Positions 38,189-47,158 of a DNA stretch of 64,000 bases are shown one piece after another (position 1 is the stretch's first letter; each line of letters starts with the position of its first letter). Both the position numbers and the translations under genes were made by a program. The notes beneath the pieces are model-generated. The model was not told the DNA's origin and did not search any database. It worked only from the letters and a program-made list of their open reading frames with translations. Source of the stretch: Micavibrio sp. (GTDB lineage Bacteria; Pseudomonadota; Alphaproteobacteria; Micavibrionales; Micavibrionaceae); NCBI GenBank assembly GCA_021604545.1, contig BQJE01000003.1, positions 248,001 to 312,000 on the forward strand. Direction: 5' to 3'.

Positions 38189-38695
38189 ATGTCTATTGAA
38201 ATGAAAGAACCGATGAAGCCAAAAGTTATTAAGGCAGATTATACCCTGCAATCCAAAATTGGTTCGGGTCCACTGGACGAGCGGATTGTAAAAAGATGCC
38301 AAAAGGTCATGGATAGTAATGACGTCGATTTTAGCCCACTTGCTCAGGAATTTTTGGACAAACTGGACAGCGCCATAAAAGAGGCAAAAAGCGGCAAACT
38401 ATCAACAGAACAAGCTGTCGAAATTATGACCCAGCCCGTAATGCAGTTAAAAGCCAACGCCGCGATATTTCGTTATGAACTGATTGGGAATTTGGCCAAT
38501 GTAATGCTGAGCTTTCTCGAAGCTATAACCGATCTGGATGACGATGTTTTAGCCATTGTTGATGCCCATCAGAAAACCCTGAGCGCTATTGTCATCAAGA
38601 AAATGTCTGGAACCGGAGGGGCGCCCGGTAAGCAGCTAGAAGATGAATTAAAAGGTGCGTGCAAACGCTACTTCTCTAAAAAACCCAAAGGCTAA
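38189..38695 (+). CDS. Conserved-looking hypothetical protein beside the response regulator
   Basis: This 168-residue protein is largely helical, with a central segment (AVEIMTQPVMQLKANAAIFRYELIGNLANVMLSFLEAI) resembling a helical bundle and a basic C-terminus (KRYFSKKPKG). It has no signal peptide or membrane segment. A TTAGGA site lies 8 bases before the ATG. Pairing with the receiver protein suggests it is a signalling partner or target, by position only. No family is recognised. Confidence 0.75.
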   Translation: MSIEMKEPMKPKVIKADYTLQSKIGSGPLDERIVKRCQKVMDSNDVDFSPLAQEFLDKLDSAIKEAKSGKLSTEQAVEIMTQPVMQLKANAAIFRYELIGNLANVMLSFLEAITDLDDDVLAIVDAHQKTLSAIVIKKMSGTGGAPGKQLEDELKGACKRYFSKKPKG

Positions 38696-38705
38696 AAACA
38701 AAAAT

Positions 38706-40283
38706 CTAAAAAGCCAGGCGCTTGACGCTTTGGATTTGCGGCAGATTTGAAACCTCTTCAAATAAATCATCCGACATTGGTGCATCCAGCGATACAATAC
38801 AAACAGCTTCGCCACTCTCTTTGCGACCCAAACGGAAATCACCAATATTTTGCCCGGCATTGCCCAGAATGGTTCCAATACCACCAATTAAGCCCGGCTC
38901 ATCTTTATTGCGGATAAAGAGCATATGCGGTGATACGGCAGCCTCGATCGGCACGTCTTCAACATTTACAATGCGTGGCTCCTTGCCAGTAAAGAGCGTG
39001 CCCATAAGACTACGTTCACGTTCTTCAGTCTTTACTCTCACGGTAATCACGCTGCGCCAGTCCTTGGAAGAACCGCTTTGCGTTTCTGACACGTCAATAC
39101 CGCGCGCCTGCGTTATCGTCACCGCGTTCACCATATTGATGCTCTCAAGTTGGGGTTTCAGCAAACTCGCAACAACCATCGCCGTCAAAGGTTTCGTATT
39201 GAGCTCGGCCACCGTGCCCTGATATTCAACATTAATGCTTTGAATTGCATGTTCGGTAATCTGCCCGGCGAAACTCCCCAATTGCTCAGCCAGCTTCATA
39301 TAAGGCTTCAGGCGCGGCGCATCTTCTGCCGAAATTGAAGGCGTATTGAGCGCATTGGTCACAGCGCCGTTCACCAGGTAATCCGCCATCTGCTCGGCCA
39401 CCTGTATCGCGACATTCACCTGCGCTTCTGTCGTTGAGGCCCCAAGATGCGGCGTGCAAATAACATTTTCATGACCGAAAAGTATATTTTCTTTTGCCGG
39501 TTCTTCTTCGAACACATCCAGCGCTGCGCCAGCAACATGGCCAGAATCCAGTGCGTCTTTCAAATCGCTTTCAACAATCAAACCACCGCGCGCGCAGTTT
39601 ATGATCCTCACGCCTTCTTTCATTTTAGAAAGTGCATCCTTGTTGATCATGTTTTTTGTGTGATCATTTTTCGGCACATGCAACGTGATAAAATCAGCGC
39701 GGCTGTAAAGATCATCCAGTTCAACTTTTTCCACGCCGATCTCAACTGCGCGCTCGTCGGTTAGAAACGGATCGTAAGCAATCACATCCATCTTCAACCC
39801 CAGCGCCCGGTCAGCAACGATAGAGCCGATATTGCCGCAGCCAATCAAACCCAGCGTTTTGGAGTAAAGCTCCTTGCCCATGAATTTCGATTTTTCCCAC
39901 TTGCCCTGGTGGGTTGAAACATTCGCCTGCGGAATTTGGCGAGAGAGCGAAAACATCATAGCGATCGCATGTTCGGCTGTAGTGATCGAATTGCCAAACG
40001 GCGTGTTCATCACCACGATTCCGGCTTCGGTGGCGCATGCGATATCGACATTATCAACGCCGATGCCGGCGCGGCCGATCACCTTGAGATTTTTTGCCGC
40101 CGCAATCATTTCCGGTGTGACTTTGGTCGCGCTGCGGATCGCAAGACCATCATACTCGCCAATGATTTTGAGTTGTTCCTCGGGAGACAGGCCGGGTTTG
40201 AAATCAACCTCGCAGCCATTTTTTTCGAAAATTTCGACAGCCAGATTATCCAGCTTGTCGCTGATGAGAACTTTAGGAGCCAT
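38706..40283 (-). CDS. serA: D-3-phosphoglycerate dehydrogenase
   Basis: This enzyme catalyses the first step of serine synthesis, NAD-dependent oxidation of 3-phosphoglycerate. The 525-residue length is that of the long type with an intervening domain and a C-terminal ACT domain (MLFIRNKDEPGLIGGIGTIL). The nucleotide loop is LGLIGCGNIGSIVADR, the active-site arginine is in INCARGGLI, the glutamate in FEEEP, and the histidine in CTPHLGAST. The ACT domain suggests feedback by serine. GAGGT precedes its ATG. serC lies upstream on the same strand, 472 bases away across a repeat-bearing gap. Confidence 0.97.
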   Translation of the reverse strand: MAPKVLISDKLDNLAVEIFEKNGCEVDFKPGLSPEEQLKIIGEYDGLAIRSATKVTPEMIAAAKNLKVIGRAGIGVDNVDIACATEAGIVVMNTPFGNSITTAEHAIAMMFSLSRQIPQANVSTHQGKWEKSKFMGKELYSKTLGLIGCGNIGSIVADRALGLKMDVIAYDPFLTDERAVEIGVEKVELDDLYSRADFITLHVPKNDHTKNMINKDALSKMKEGVRIINCARGGLIVESDLKDALDSGHVAGAALDVFEEEPAKENILFGHENVICTPHLGASTTEAQVNVAIQVAEQMADYLVNGAVTNALNTPSISAEDAPRLKPYMKLAEQLGSFAGQITEHAIQSINVEYQGTVAELNTKPLTAMVVASLLKPQLESINMVNAVTITQARGIDVSETQSGSSKDWRSVITVRVKTEERERSLMGTLFTGKEPRIVNVEDVPIEAAVSPHMLFIRNKDEPGLIGGIGTILGNAGQNIGDFRLGRKESGEAVCIVSLDAPMSDDLFEEVSNLPQIQSVKRLAF

Positions 40284-40550
40284 AATTTACCTCACGATTT
40301 TGTCTTGTTCATGAAAACAGGCGTCCAGATGTAGCAGGTCCGAGGGGGAAAGCAAGCGGGATTTTGGGTGCTCGTAGCCTATTGATTTATATAGGGGATT
40401 CGCGTTCGTCAGTTCGTTCCTCATTTTTAGGGGGGAGGGGATGGGAGGTCCCGAAAACAAGCCGAAAATCATAGGTAGGAATTTGTTTTAACTGGCATAA
40501 TCATGGCCCTTCTTTCTGTTCCGCAGATTTGCTATTTTCATATTTTTTGA

Positions 40551-40579
40551 ACCACGGATAAACACAGATGGACACAGAT
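40551..40579. repeat. CACGGATnnACACAGATG-type interspersed repeat
   Basis: The stretch around 40553-40579 (ccacggataaacacagat then ggacacag) belongs to a family of short purine/AC-rich intergenic repeats scattered in many bacterial genomes. Two related, mutually inverted copies flank the other side of serC at about 41995-42079. Function unknown. Confidence 0.5.
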
Positions 40580-40661
40580 CGTCATTGCGAGGCCGTAAGG
40601 CCGAAGCAATCCATTTGGTGCCATATGCTTTTGGATTGCTTCGCGTTCGCTCGCAATGACG
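40580..40661. repeat. REP/MITE-like palindromic interspersed element
   Basis: The 82-bp unit has outer arms CGTCATTGCGA (40580-40590) and TCGCAATGACG (40651-40661) and inner arms CGAAGCAATCCA (40602-40613) and TGGATTGCTTCG (40632-40643). The two ends are separated from the inner arms by non-matching stretches. Elements with GTCATTGCGAG...GAAGCAATCC ends are scattered through many unrelated genomes. Neither a transposase nor a clear target-site duplication was seen. Confidence 0.85.
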
Positions 40662-40755
40662 GCTTTGGGGATTTTGCGCGGGGTGTGTTTGTGACAAAAA
40701 AACCATGCCCGAACATACAGGATGACGGCTTTTCAGTCAAGGAATATATTCCTTT

Positions 40756-41937
40756 TTAGGCCGCCTGTTTTTGCTGCTGTTCTTTGGTGGTGGCGTAGGC
40801 GTATTCAACCCAAGGCAGGAGGGCTTCGACATCCGATGTTTCCACCGTCGCGCCGCACCAGATGCGCAGGCCCGGTGGGGCATCGCGATAGCCTTTGATA
40901 TCAAAAGCCGCGCCTTCCTTGTCCAGCGTCTTGCACATATCGCCGATAAATGACATTTGGTTTTCTTGCATCTGATCTGCAAACCACGGATCAGAAATTT
41001 TCAAGCAGACTGATGTGGTCGAACGTGTTGCGGGCGTCTCAGCCAGGAAATCAATCCAGTCGGTTTTGCTCACCCAGTTTTCAATCGCGGCAAAACTATT
41101 GGCCGAGCGTGCAATCGTTTCTTTCAGCCCGCCAATGCTTTCAACCCAGTTCAGCGCATCGAGGCAATCCTCGACCGCCAGCATAGACGGCGTGTTTATG
41201 GTCTCGCCAACAAAAATGCCATCAATCAGTTTGCCCTTTTTTGTCAGGCGGAAAATTTTTGGCAACGGCCAGGGCGGCGTGTAACTCTCCAGCCGCTCAA
41301 CAGCACGCGGCGACAATACAATCATGCCATGCGCGCCTTCACCGCCGAGAACCTTTTGCCAGGACCAGGTCGTGACATCTAACTTCTCCCACGGCAAATC
41401 ATAGGCAAACACCGCCGAGGTCGCATCGCATAATGTTAAACCAGCGCGCCCGTCATCAATCCAGTCACCATCCGGCACCCGCACGCCCGATGTCGTGCCG
41501 TTCCAGACAAAGACCGTATCATTATCGCCGCTGACCTCGTTTAAATCAGGCAAGCTCCCATATTCAGCTGTATGATAATTGACATCGTCCAGGCTGAGCT
41601 GACTTTTGATGTCACTGGCCCAGCCACTGGAAAAGCTCTCCCAGGCCAGCACATCAACCTCACGCTCGCCCAAAAGCGACCACAGCGCCATTTCAAAGGC
41701 ACCTGTATCAGAAGCCGGGACAATACCGATTTTGTAATTTTCCGGGATTCCAAGAATTTTTCTTTGTTTTTCAATGGCTTCCTTGAGTTTTGCTTTGGCG
41801 GGGCCCGCCCGGTGTGAACGGCCTGTCATGGCACCACTCAGCGCATCACAGCTCCAGCCGGGGCGTTTGGCGCAGGGGCCTGATGAAAAACAGGGATTAT
41901 TAGGTTTACTTTTGGGCTTTGGGGCAGGTTTTTCCAT
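40756..41937 (-). CDS. serC: Phosphoserine aminotransferase
   Basis: This PLP enzyme makes O-phosphoserine from 3-phosphohydroxypyruvate, the second step of the serine pathway. At 393 residues it belongs to the alphaproteobacterial/archaeal-type branch, starting [18 protein letters not shown]. The PLP lysine is in the motif [15 protein letters not shown], and [14 protein letters not shown] is the phosphate region. The start ATG at 41937 has no strong ribosome site. It is divergent from serB and lies upstream of serA, so the whole pathway is grouped. Confidence 0.95.
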   Translation of the reverse strand: MEKPAPKPKSKPNNPCFSSGPCAKRPGWSCDALSGAMTGRSHRAGPAKAKLKEAIEKQRKILGIPENYKIGIVPASDTGAFEMALWSLLGEREVDVLAWESFSSGWASDIKSQLSLDDVNYHTAEYGSLPDLNEVSGDNDTVFVWNGTTSGVRVPDGDWIDDGRAGLTLCDATSAVFAYDLPWEKLDVTTWSWQKVLGGEGAHGMIVLSPRAVERLESYTPPWPLPKIFRLTKKGKLIDGIFVGETINTPSMLAVEDCLDALNWVESIGGLKETIARSANSFAAIENWVSKTDWIDFLAETPATRSTTSVCLKISDPWFADQMQENQMSFIGDMCKTLDKEGAAFDIKGYRDAPPGLRIWCGATVETSDVEALLPWVEYAYATTKEQQQKQAA

Positions 41938-41990
41938 GATTTGTTAACTATCCTTAAGTATTTAGCGTGGCATCCTGTAAGTAACAAAAA

Positions 41991-42079
41991 GTATTTTTAA
42001 CACACAGATCACAGAGATCACGGAGTTTTTTATTATTATTGTGTATTGTCTGTGTCCTCCTCGTCCTCCATGTTAAAAT
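41991..42079. repeat. Inverted pair of ACACAGA/GGACAC intergenic repeats
   Basis: Between the divergent serC and serB, the left half (about 41998-42028, acacacagatcacagag, then atcacggag) and the right half read on the - strand (about 42079-42047, starting TTTTAACATGGAGGACGAGG and ending in GGACACAGAC) are alike in composition and motif. They are separated by an AT-rich spacer. They resemble the repeat at 40551-40579. Confidence 0.5.
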
Positions 42080-42110
42080 TTGAAAAATTCAAACTACAAA
42101 TATCAAAATC

Positions 42111-43010
42111 ATGACACATGTAATTACGCTCGTTGCCTCTGAAGGCAATCCAGATATTTCTAAATCTCATATCAAAGAGATGGAAAAGATCATCGGATTT
42201 TATAATTTCAAATGGGAGGGCAAGCCCGAATGGCTGGCCAAGGGACGCGCTGTTGATCTTGGTTTGGCGGCGCGGCCACAGAGCGCCTTAATGTCGCACT
42301 TAAGAGAATTTTGTGCAGACGATAAAATTGACGTCTTTGCCAGCCCGGTAGAAAACCGTCAGAAAAAATTATTAGTCGCCGATATGGACAGCACCATCAT
42401 CGAGGAAGAAACGCTGGATGAACTGGCCGCCTATGCAGGACTAAAAGAGGAAATCGTCGCCATCACAACAGAAGCGATGGAAGGCAGGCTGGACTTTGCG
42501 GAAGCCCTACACAAACGTGTTGGTTTGCTCAAGGATTTAGAAGCAGAGAAACTTCAGGAGACGCTTGATAAGATGGTTTTAAGCCCGGGCGCAGAAACGC
42601 TGGTGACAACAATGAACAAAGAAGGCGCAATTTGTGTTCTCGTTTCCGGTGGCTTCACATTTTTTACTGGCGCCATTGCCGAGCGTGTTGGTTTTCAACA
42701 TCATCATGGTAACAAGCTGGAGATTAAAGATAAAAAATTGACCGGCATGGTTCAGGAACCCATTCTTGATAAACATTCCAAAGTCGATTTCCTCAAACAA
42801 TATACGCAGGATTTAGGCCTCGGCGAAAATGACAGCATCGCCATTGGTGATGGCGCCAATGATATCCCGATGCTTAAAAATGCTGGCCTGGGGGTCGGCT
42901 ACCACCCCAAACCGGCCGTTGCCGATGCGGTTCAAAACGTTATTATCCACGGCGATCTCACCGCTGCGCTTTATGTACAGGGCTATTCCAAAAAGGACAT
43001 TATTACGTAA
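42111..43010 (+). CDS. serB: Phosphoserine phosphatase
   Basis: This is the last step of serine synthesis, hydrolysis of phosphoserine by a haloacid-dehalogenase-type phosphatase. The nucleophile motif DMDSTIIEEE is at about residues 91-100, motif II is VSGGFTFFTG, and motif III/IV is GDGANDIPML. A divergent N-terminal region of about 80 residues resembles the ACT-like part of other SerB proteins. The length is 299 residues. It is divergent from serC and 107 bases before the AAA+ ATPase gene. Confidence 0.97.
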   Translation: MTHVITLVASEGNPDISKSHIKEMEKIIGFYNFKWEGKPEWLAKGRAVDLGLAARPQSALMSHLREFCADDKIDVFASPVENRQKKLLVADMDSTIIEEETLDELAAYAGLKEEIVAITTEAMEGRLDFAEALHKRVGLLKDLEAEKLQETLDKMVLSPGAETLVTTMNKEGAICVLVSGGFTFFTGAIAERVGFQHHHGNKLEIKDKKLTGMVQEPILDKHSKVDFLKQYTQDLGLGENDSIAIGDGANDIPMLKNAGLGVGYHPKPAVADAVQNVIIHGDLTAALYVQGYSKKDIIT

Positions 43011-43117
43011 ATCTAAGAAACGAAGTCTTAACGTTCTCGCGCTAGGATAATGGGGCAAGTAATCTGAATAAAATCATGGTAAACTGAACAAACACGGCAA
43101 TGTGAGGGCAAAAAAAT

Positions 43118-44074
43118 ATGTCGGAACAGTGGAGTTATCTGGTCACAAATGACGAACTTGAGGAGCTTTTCCGCAAGTATTGTACCGATTTTACGACCCT
43201 GGCCAGACAGGGACGTTACGGCCCGATTGAAGGCCGTGATAAGGAAGTTGATGAAACCATCCTGATCCTGCTACAGAAAGGCCGTAAAAACGCTGTGCTG
43301 CTGGCCCCGGCCGGGGTTGGTAAAACAGCTATGGTTGTGGCACTGGCACAAAGAATTGTTGCCGAAGACGTACCTGACTATTTAAAAGATGCCCGACTTT
43401 TGGAAGTGGATCTTGCGCGTATGGCCGCAGGAACGAATGGGCCAGCTGATTTCCAGGAACGTTTTATTCCCTTGTGTAAGGGCGTAGCAGAGCGTTATCA
43501 CAATCCAGAAAATCCACGCATGATCATATTTCTTGATGAAATTCACCAGATCATGCCCAATTGTGAGGGCAGCGCCTATAAGGGTTTATCCGATGTGATG
43601 AAACCCTATCTGACCGCCGGGGATTTGATGGTTATTGGGGCCACGACATTGGATGAATTCCGTTTATATGTGGCGACTGATCCAGCCCTTGATCGACGGT
43701 TTCAGAAAGTCTTTCTAAAAGTTCCCAATACGCTTGAGACGTATAACATCCTAAAATCCCTGCGGCCGGGCTTTGAAAGTCATCATGGGGTTAAAATGTC
43801 AAACGTATTGCTTTTGCTGATTGTACATTTAACCAATGAACATATGCGCAAACGAAACCAGCCGGATAAATCCATCATCACGATGGATTCGTCTATGGCG
43901 CACTATGTTAAGGAGAACGGTAAAGACGGCGAGGTTTCACTTGAATCCGTCTATTATATGGTCGGAAGAGAAACCGGATTGAATAAACAAGCGCTGCACG
44001 ATGAGAAAAAATTACAAAGAGTGATACAAGAAGTTGCAGAGATGGAAGGAAACGCCATCATAACCGATATATAA
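43118..44074 (+). CDS. Stand-alone Clp D1-like AAA+ ATPase
   Basis: This 318-residue ATPase resembles only the first AAA+ module (D1) of ClpA/ClpB. Residues 1-50 hold a short helical start and the GRDKEVD box. Walker A is PAGVGKT (64-70), Walker B is FLDE (138-141), sensor 1 is GATT (174-177), and the arginine-finger motif DPALDRRFQKVF starts at about 188. The N-terminal substrate domain, coiled-coil middle domain and second ATPase ring are absent, and no ClpP-binding loop is seen. GAGGG precedes the ATG. A chaperone or remodelling role is possible, but its target is unknown. Confidence 0.85.
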   Translation: MSEQWSYLVTNDELEELFRKYCTDFTTLARQGRYGPIEGRDKEVDETILILLQKGRKNAVLLAPAGVGKTAMVVALAQRIVAEDVPDYLKDARLLEVDLARMAAGTNGPADFQERFIPLCKGVAERYHNPENPRMIIFLDEIHQIMPNCEGSAYKGLSDVMKPYLTAGDLMVIGATTLDEFRLYVATDPALDRRFQKVFLKVPNTLETYNILKSLRPGFESHHGVKMSNVLLLLIVHLTNEHMRKRNQPDKSIITMDSSMAHYVKENGKDGEVSLESVYYMVGRETGLNKQALHDEKKLQRVIQEVAEMEGNAIITDI

Positions 44075-44093
44075 ACTTTTGTGTTTCTCTTTC

Positions 44094-45128
44094 TTACTTT
44101 ACCGCGGCATAAACTTTAAAACCCTGACCTTCAAATTTTTTACTACACATCCCAAAATCAGATTCCAACATCCTTTCATAGGCCAAACCGGCATTCGCAA
44201 CCATCCAAAGGGTACCGCCCGGTTTTAAGGATAAAGATGCTGTTTTTATAAAGCTCTGACCGATCGAAATATCGCTTCCTTTTCCTTCATGAAAAGGCGG
44301 ATTCATAACAATCCAATCGAGATCCTGTAGGCCCAAAACCGGCTTCGTCAAATCTTCCCAAAAATAGCGTTTCTTAGCTTGATGCTCTTGCCTATCCATA
44401 TTTTTCCGACAAGCCTCAACCGACCTGAAATCTGCATCTATACAGGATAGGCTTTCAATAGACGGATTATGCTGTAGCAAATGGTCGGACAAATAACCAT
44501 AGCCACAGCCGAAATCAGCCCCGTTTCCTGTCATATCCCCTGGCAAATTATGTACCAAAATTTCTGAACCTTTATCTATCTTGTTCCAGCCGAATATGCC
44601 CGGGACAGAGTGGAACCGCTTCTCTAAAACATCCTGCGGCATACCCGTTTCGATCCATTCGTTGAGTTTATTATTATCAATTGCAGAAGATTTCTTGGCC
44701 CAAACGACCCGCGCCTTATGTTTAGATTCCTGTCCCAAATCCTCAATGCCAAGTTCACCCAAAAATCCTGCAAGACGGTTACCACCTGCATCATTGGACG
44801 CGGCCATAATCAACATACCCTGATCCCGCAACATTTTTAGCCCTTTGGCCAAAAAATACTGCGTCTCCACTTTGTTTTTAGGCGTTGCAATCAAAATATA
44901 ATTCAATCCTTCCTTGTCGGGAATATCAGATGACACGCTATACCCCTGTTCCTGTAACAAAGATGCATAGGGTTTAAAATACTGCTGCAGGGTAAGCCCA
45001 GTGGACTTTATTAAATCCAACCCACTGCAAAGCGCAGCATTCATGAAAAGTACAGACTGGCTTTCCTGAGGCTGGTCTATTTGCCCGGTCTCAAAAGGAT
45101 AGAAAAGTGTTTCATAAACTTTATTCAT
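44094..45128 (-). CDS. rsmC: RsmC-like 16S rRNA guanine-N2 methyltransferase
   Basis: This 344-residue class I SAM-dependent methyltransferase has the two-domain layout of RsmC. An inactive N-terminal half (about 1-170) precedes a catalytic half with the SAM loop GADFGCGYGYLSDHLL and the N-methylation motif NPPFHEG. RsmC modifies G1207 of 16S rRNA in E. coli; RlmG is a close relative with the same motif, so the exact target is inferred. It is convergent with the AAA+ gene (19 bases). Confidence 0.82.
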   Translation of the reverse strand: MNKVYETLFYPFETGQIDQPQESQSVLFMNAALCSGLDLIKSTGLTLQQYFKPYASLLQEQGYSVSSDIPDKEGLNYILIATPKNKVETQYFLAKGLKMLRDQGMLIMAASNDAGGNRLAGFLGELGIEDLGQESKHKARVVWAKKSSAIDNNKLNEWIETGMPQDVLEKRFHSVPGIFGWNKIDKGSEILVHNLPGDMTGNGADFGCGYGYLSDHLLQHNPSIESLSCIDADFRSVEACRKNMDRQEHQAKKRYFWEDLTKPVLGLQDLDWIVMNPPFHEGKGSDISIGQSFIKTASLSLKPGGTLWMVANAGLAYERMLESDFGMCSKKFEGQGFKVYAAVK

Positions 45129-45155
45129 AGGAGAAACTTTAACAGACCCATAAAG

Positions 45156-45190
45156 AAACCGCGAGATTCTTAATGAATTCTCGCGGTTTT
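45156..45190 (-). terminator. Terminator of the RTX gene
   Basis: The stem AAACCGCGAGATTC (45156-45169) against GAATTCTCGCGGTTTT (45175-45190), with one bulged base, lies just after the stop of the - strand RTX gene. On the - strand it is followed by a T-rich TTTCTTTA stretch. It sits before the start of rsmC and should separate the two. Confidence 0.8.
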
Positions 45191-45212
45191 ATAGTTACTT
45201 TAAAGGAGTAAT

Positions 45213-46877
45213 TTAAAGTACAATACTTGTGTCAACGACCACATTGCCATCATTGATTAAGTCATTCAGGCCAACGGCCAGTGCAACATCTTCCAGCAAA
45301 GCTACTGTGATAAAAGCACCACCGATATCACCATCACTATTAAACTGCACTTCTGTATCGGAACCATTAGCGATCAAATGTATAAAGTCATTGATATCAT
45401 CAACGCCATCATCATAGCCAACCAGAATATCAGTTAAGTTAATAACGTCATTACCAACCCCAACTTCAAAATCAGTAATTGTGTCGGTAAGACCATCCAA
45501 TTGTTTATAGATAAATTGATCGGAACCAGCACCACCTGACATGATGTCTATACCAGCGCCGCCATTAAGAATGTCATCGCCATCTTCGCCGTACAGCATG
45601 TCGTCGCCCGTACCGCCAAGCAGCTTATCATTGCCTGTACCGCCAATACCCGGTGTGACCACAGCTGTGAAATCAAGATCAAAGAGAACATCTTCGAAAT
45701 CTGCATCACCAAGATTAGGCAAATCTTCAAAACCTATACGCAATGAATTGGTATCTCCTTCCGAGATCAAGCCTGAAACTGCATGAGTCTGTCCATCCCA
45801 GTTCAAATCAGGGGAGCCTCCACGATCAGTTGTATGATAAATTGGACCGTTGAGAACCGTTTCTGTGAGCCCATCATCATAAACCAGAGAGATGAAATTG
45901 CCGTCATCGGTAATTTTTGCTGCGCGTTCTCCGGCACCACCGAGATCGAAAACAAAACTCAAAACACCATCGTCTGTGATATCAAGGCCTGTATAACCGT
46001 TATTAACACGGTCGCCATCGGCAATAATAAAAAATCCGAAATCGCCGCCATCACCACCAAGGGGTAAATCAATCACATGCGCGGTGTTAATACCGGCATC
46101 TTTGACATTGCCCCATAATGCTGTCGCAGCCACTATCGTGCCGTCTGCCGTTACTTCATAAGCACCCAGCGTATTGTTATAACCAGCGAAGCCATCACGG
46201 AAAGTCAGCTCTACCGTTGTATCAAAATCAACAGTAAGGTTGCCCTGTACAATCCCCAAATTAGGCGTTCCCGGTGGAACAAGATTGACAATATTCACAC
46301 CTTCCTGAAGATCAGGGAATATCAACATGTCACTAAACTGCTTATCAAGGACGTGCTGGAGGACACCATGGCCGCCATAAAGTATGTCATTGCCGGAGCC
46401 GCCATCAACAGTATCATCACCGAGGCCACCACCGACTATGTCATTATCATTTTCGCCAGCGACAAAATCATTACCAGGGCCACCATCTACAATGTCGTCC
46501 CCTGATGCTGCTAAAATTGTATCATTGCCAGCGTTACCCCAAAGGACATCATTGCCTGCACCGCCAAGGATGATAACGTCACCCAATATACTAGTGTTGC
46601 TTGAAAGATTAATTACATCGCCACCGCTACCGGCAATAATAAGCTCGACATTTTGAAGAACCTGCATCCCAACATTGTTATCGACAGCAAGAAAGTCACC
46701 AAAATTTGTCATGAACATTGTATCAAAACCACCAAGCCCGTCATAGGATGTGTTATTGACATTGAATGTTTCATCAAAAATTTCGATTATGTCGCCGCTA
46801 TAAGCGTTTACAAGCGTTGTCGTAAGCTGCCCTAAAGTGCCTTGGAAAAATAAGCTATCATCATTATTAGTTGCCAT
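45213..46877 (-). CDS. RTX calcium-binding type I secreted protein with a DUF4114-like domain
   Basis: This is an acidic 554-residue protein without a signal peptide. Two blocks of GGxGxDxLx nonapeptide repeats (about residues 104-168 and 411-453) form calcium-bound beta-rolls. Between them, about 225-405, is a beta domain resembling DUF4114 (GFFIIADGDRVN...VFDLGG). The last 100 residues (from DQFIYKQLDGLTDTITDF) resemble the end of the large adhesin, so it is probably exported by the same TolC/ABC/HlyD system 14 kb away. No protease or lipase motif is visible; a structural or adhesive role is more likely than an enzyme. Confidence 0.88.
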   Translation of the reverse strand: MATNNDDSLFFQGTLGQLTTTLVNAYSGDIIEIFDETFNVNNTSYDGLGGFDTMFMTNFGDFLAVDNNVGMQVLQNVELIIAGSGGDVINLSSNTSILGDVIILGGAGNDVLWGNAGNDTILAASGDDIVDGGPGNDFVAGENDNDIVGGGLGDDTVDGGSGNDILYGGHGVLQHVLDKQFSDMLIFPDLQEGVNIVNLVPPGTPNLGIVQGNLTVDFDTTVELTFRDGFAGYNNTLGAYEVTADGTIVAATALWGNVKDAGINTAHVIDLPLGGDGGDFGFFIIADGDRVNNGYTGLDITDDGVLSFVFDLGGAGERAAKITDDGNFISLVYDDGLTETVLNGPIYHTTDRGGSPDLNWDGQTHAVSGLISEGDTNSLRIGFEDLPNLGDADFEDVLFDLDFTAVVTPGIGGTGNDKLLGGTGDDMLYGEDGDDILNGGAGIDIMSGGAGSDQFIYKQLDGLTDTITDFEVGVGNDVINLTDILVGYDDGVDDINDFIHLIANGSDTEVQFNSDGDIGGAFITVALLEDVALAVGLNDLINDGNVVVDTSIVL

Positions 46878-47158
46878 TTTGTGTGCCCCACTTTGTTATT
46901 TTTTGTTTTTTTTTGGTAATTTTGATTTTGAACCTAATAAACCTAAAAAACCCTATACCATAGTATTATGTTAAATTAAGAAGGTTAACATTTTATGTAA
47001 TTTAGATATAAACTTTAATGCTCTCTATTGCATTGATTTTATTAGATTTTTTAGTGGAGAGGCGAGCTGTTTATGGACGTGACATTTGTTGAAAATGAGT
47101 TAGGGTCGTTATTCTTGCATTTAAAATCAGATATCCTCAAAATAACAAATTGATAATT

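Larger units (their letters stand above)
40284..40755. other. Intergenic region between serC and serA with repeats
   Basis: This 472-bp gap has no real gene. It carries an interspersed palindromic element (40580-40661) and, just before it, a short ACCACGGATAAACACAGAT-type repeat. A 72-codon frame on the - strand across the palindrome translates to the HCER...WIASALRPRNDD pattern typical of such repeats and is an artefact. Confidence 0.7.

Noticed and set aside
40488..40706. 72-codon - strand frame
   Set aside because: It is the translation of the palindromic repeat (HCER...WIASALRPRNDD pattern), a known annotation artefact.
41943..41956. CtrA box before serC (TTAACTATCCTTAA)
   Set aside because: The spacer is six bases, not seven, and it stands alone.
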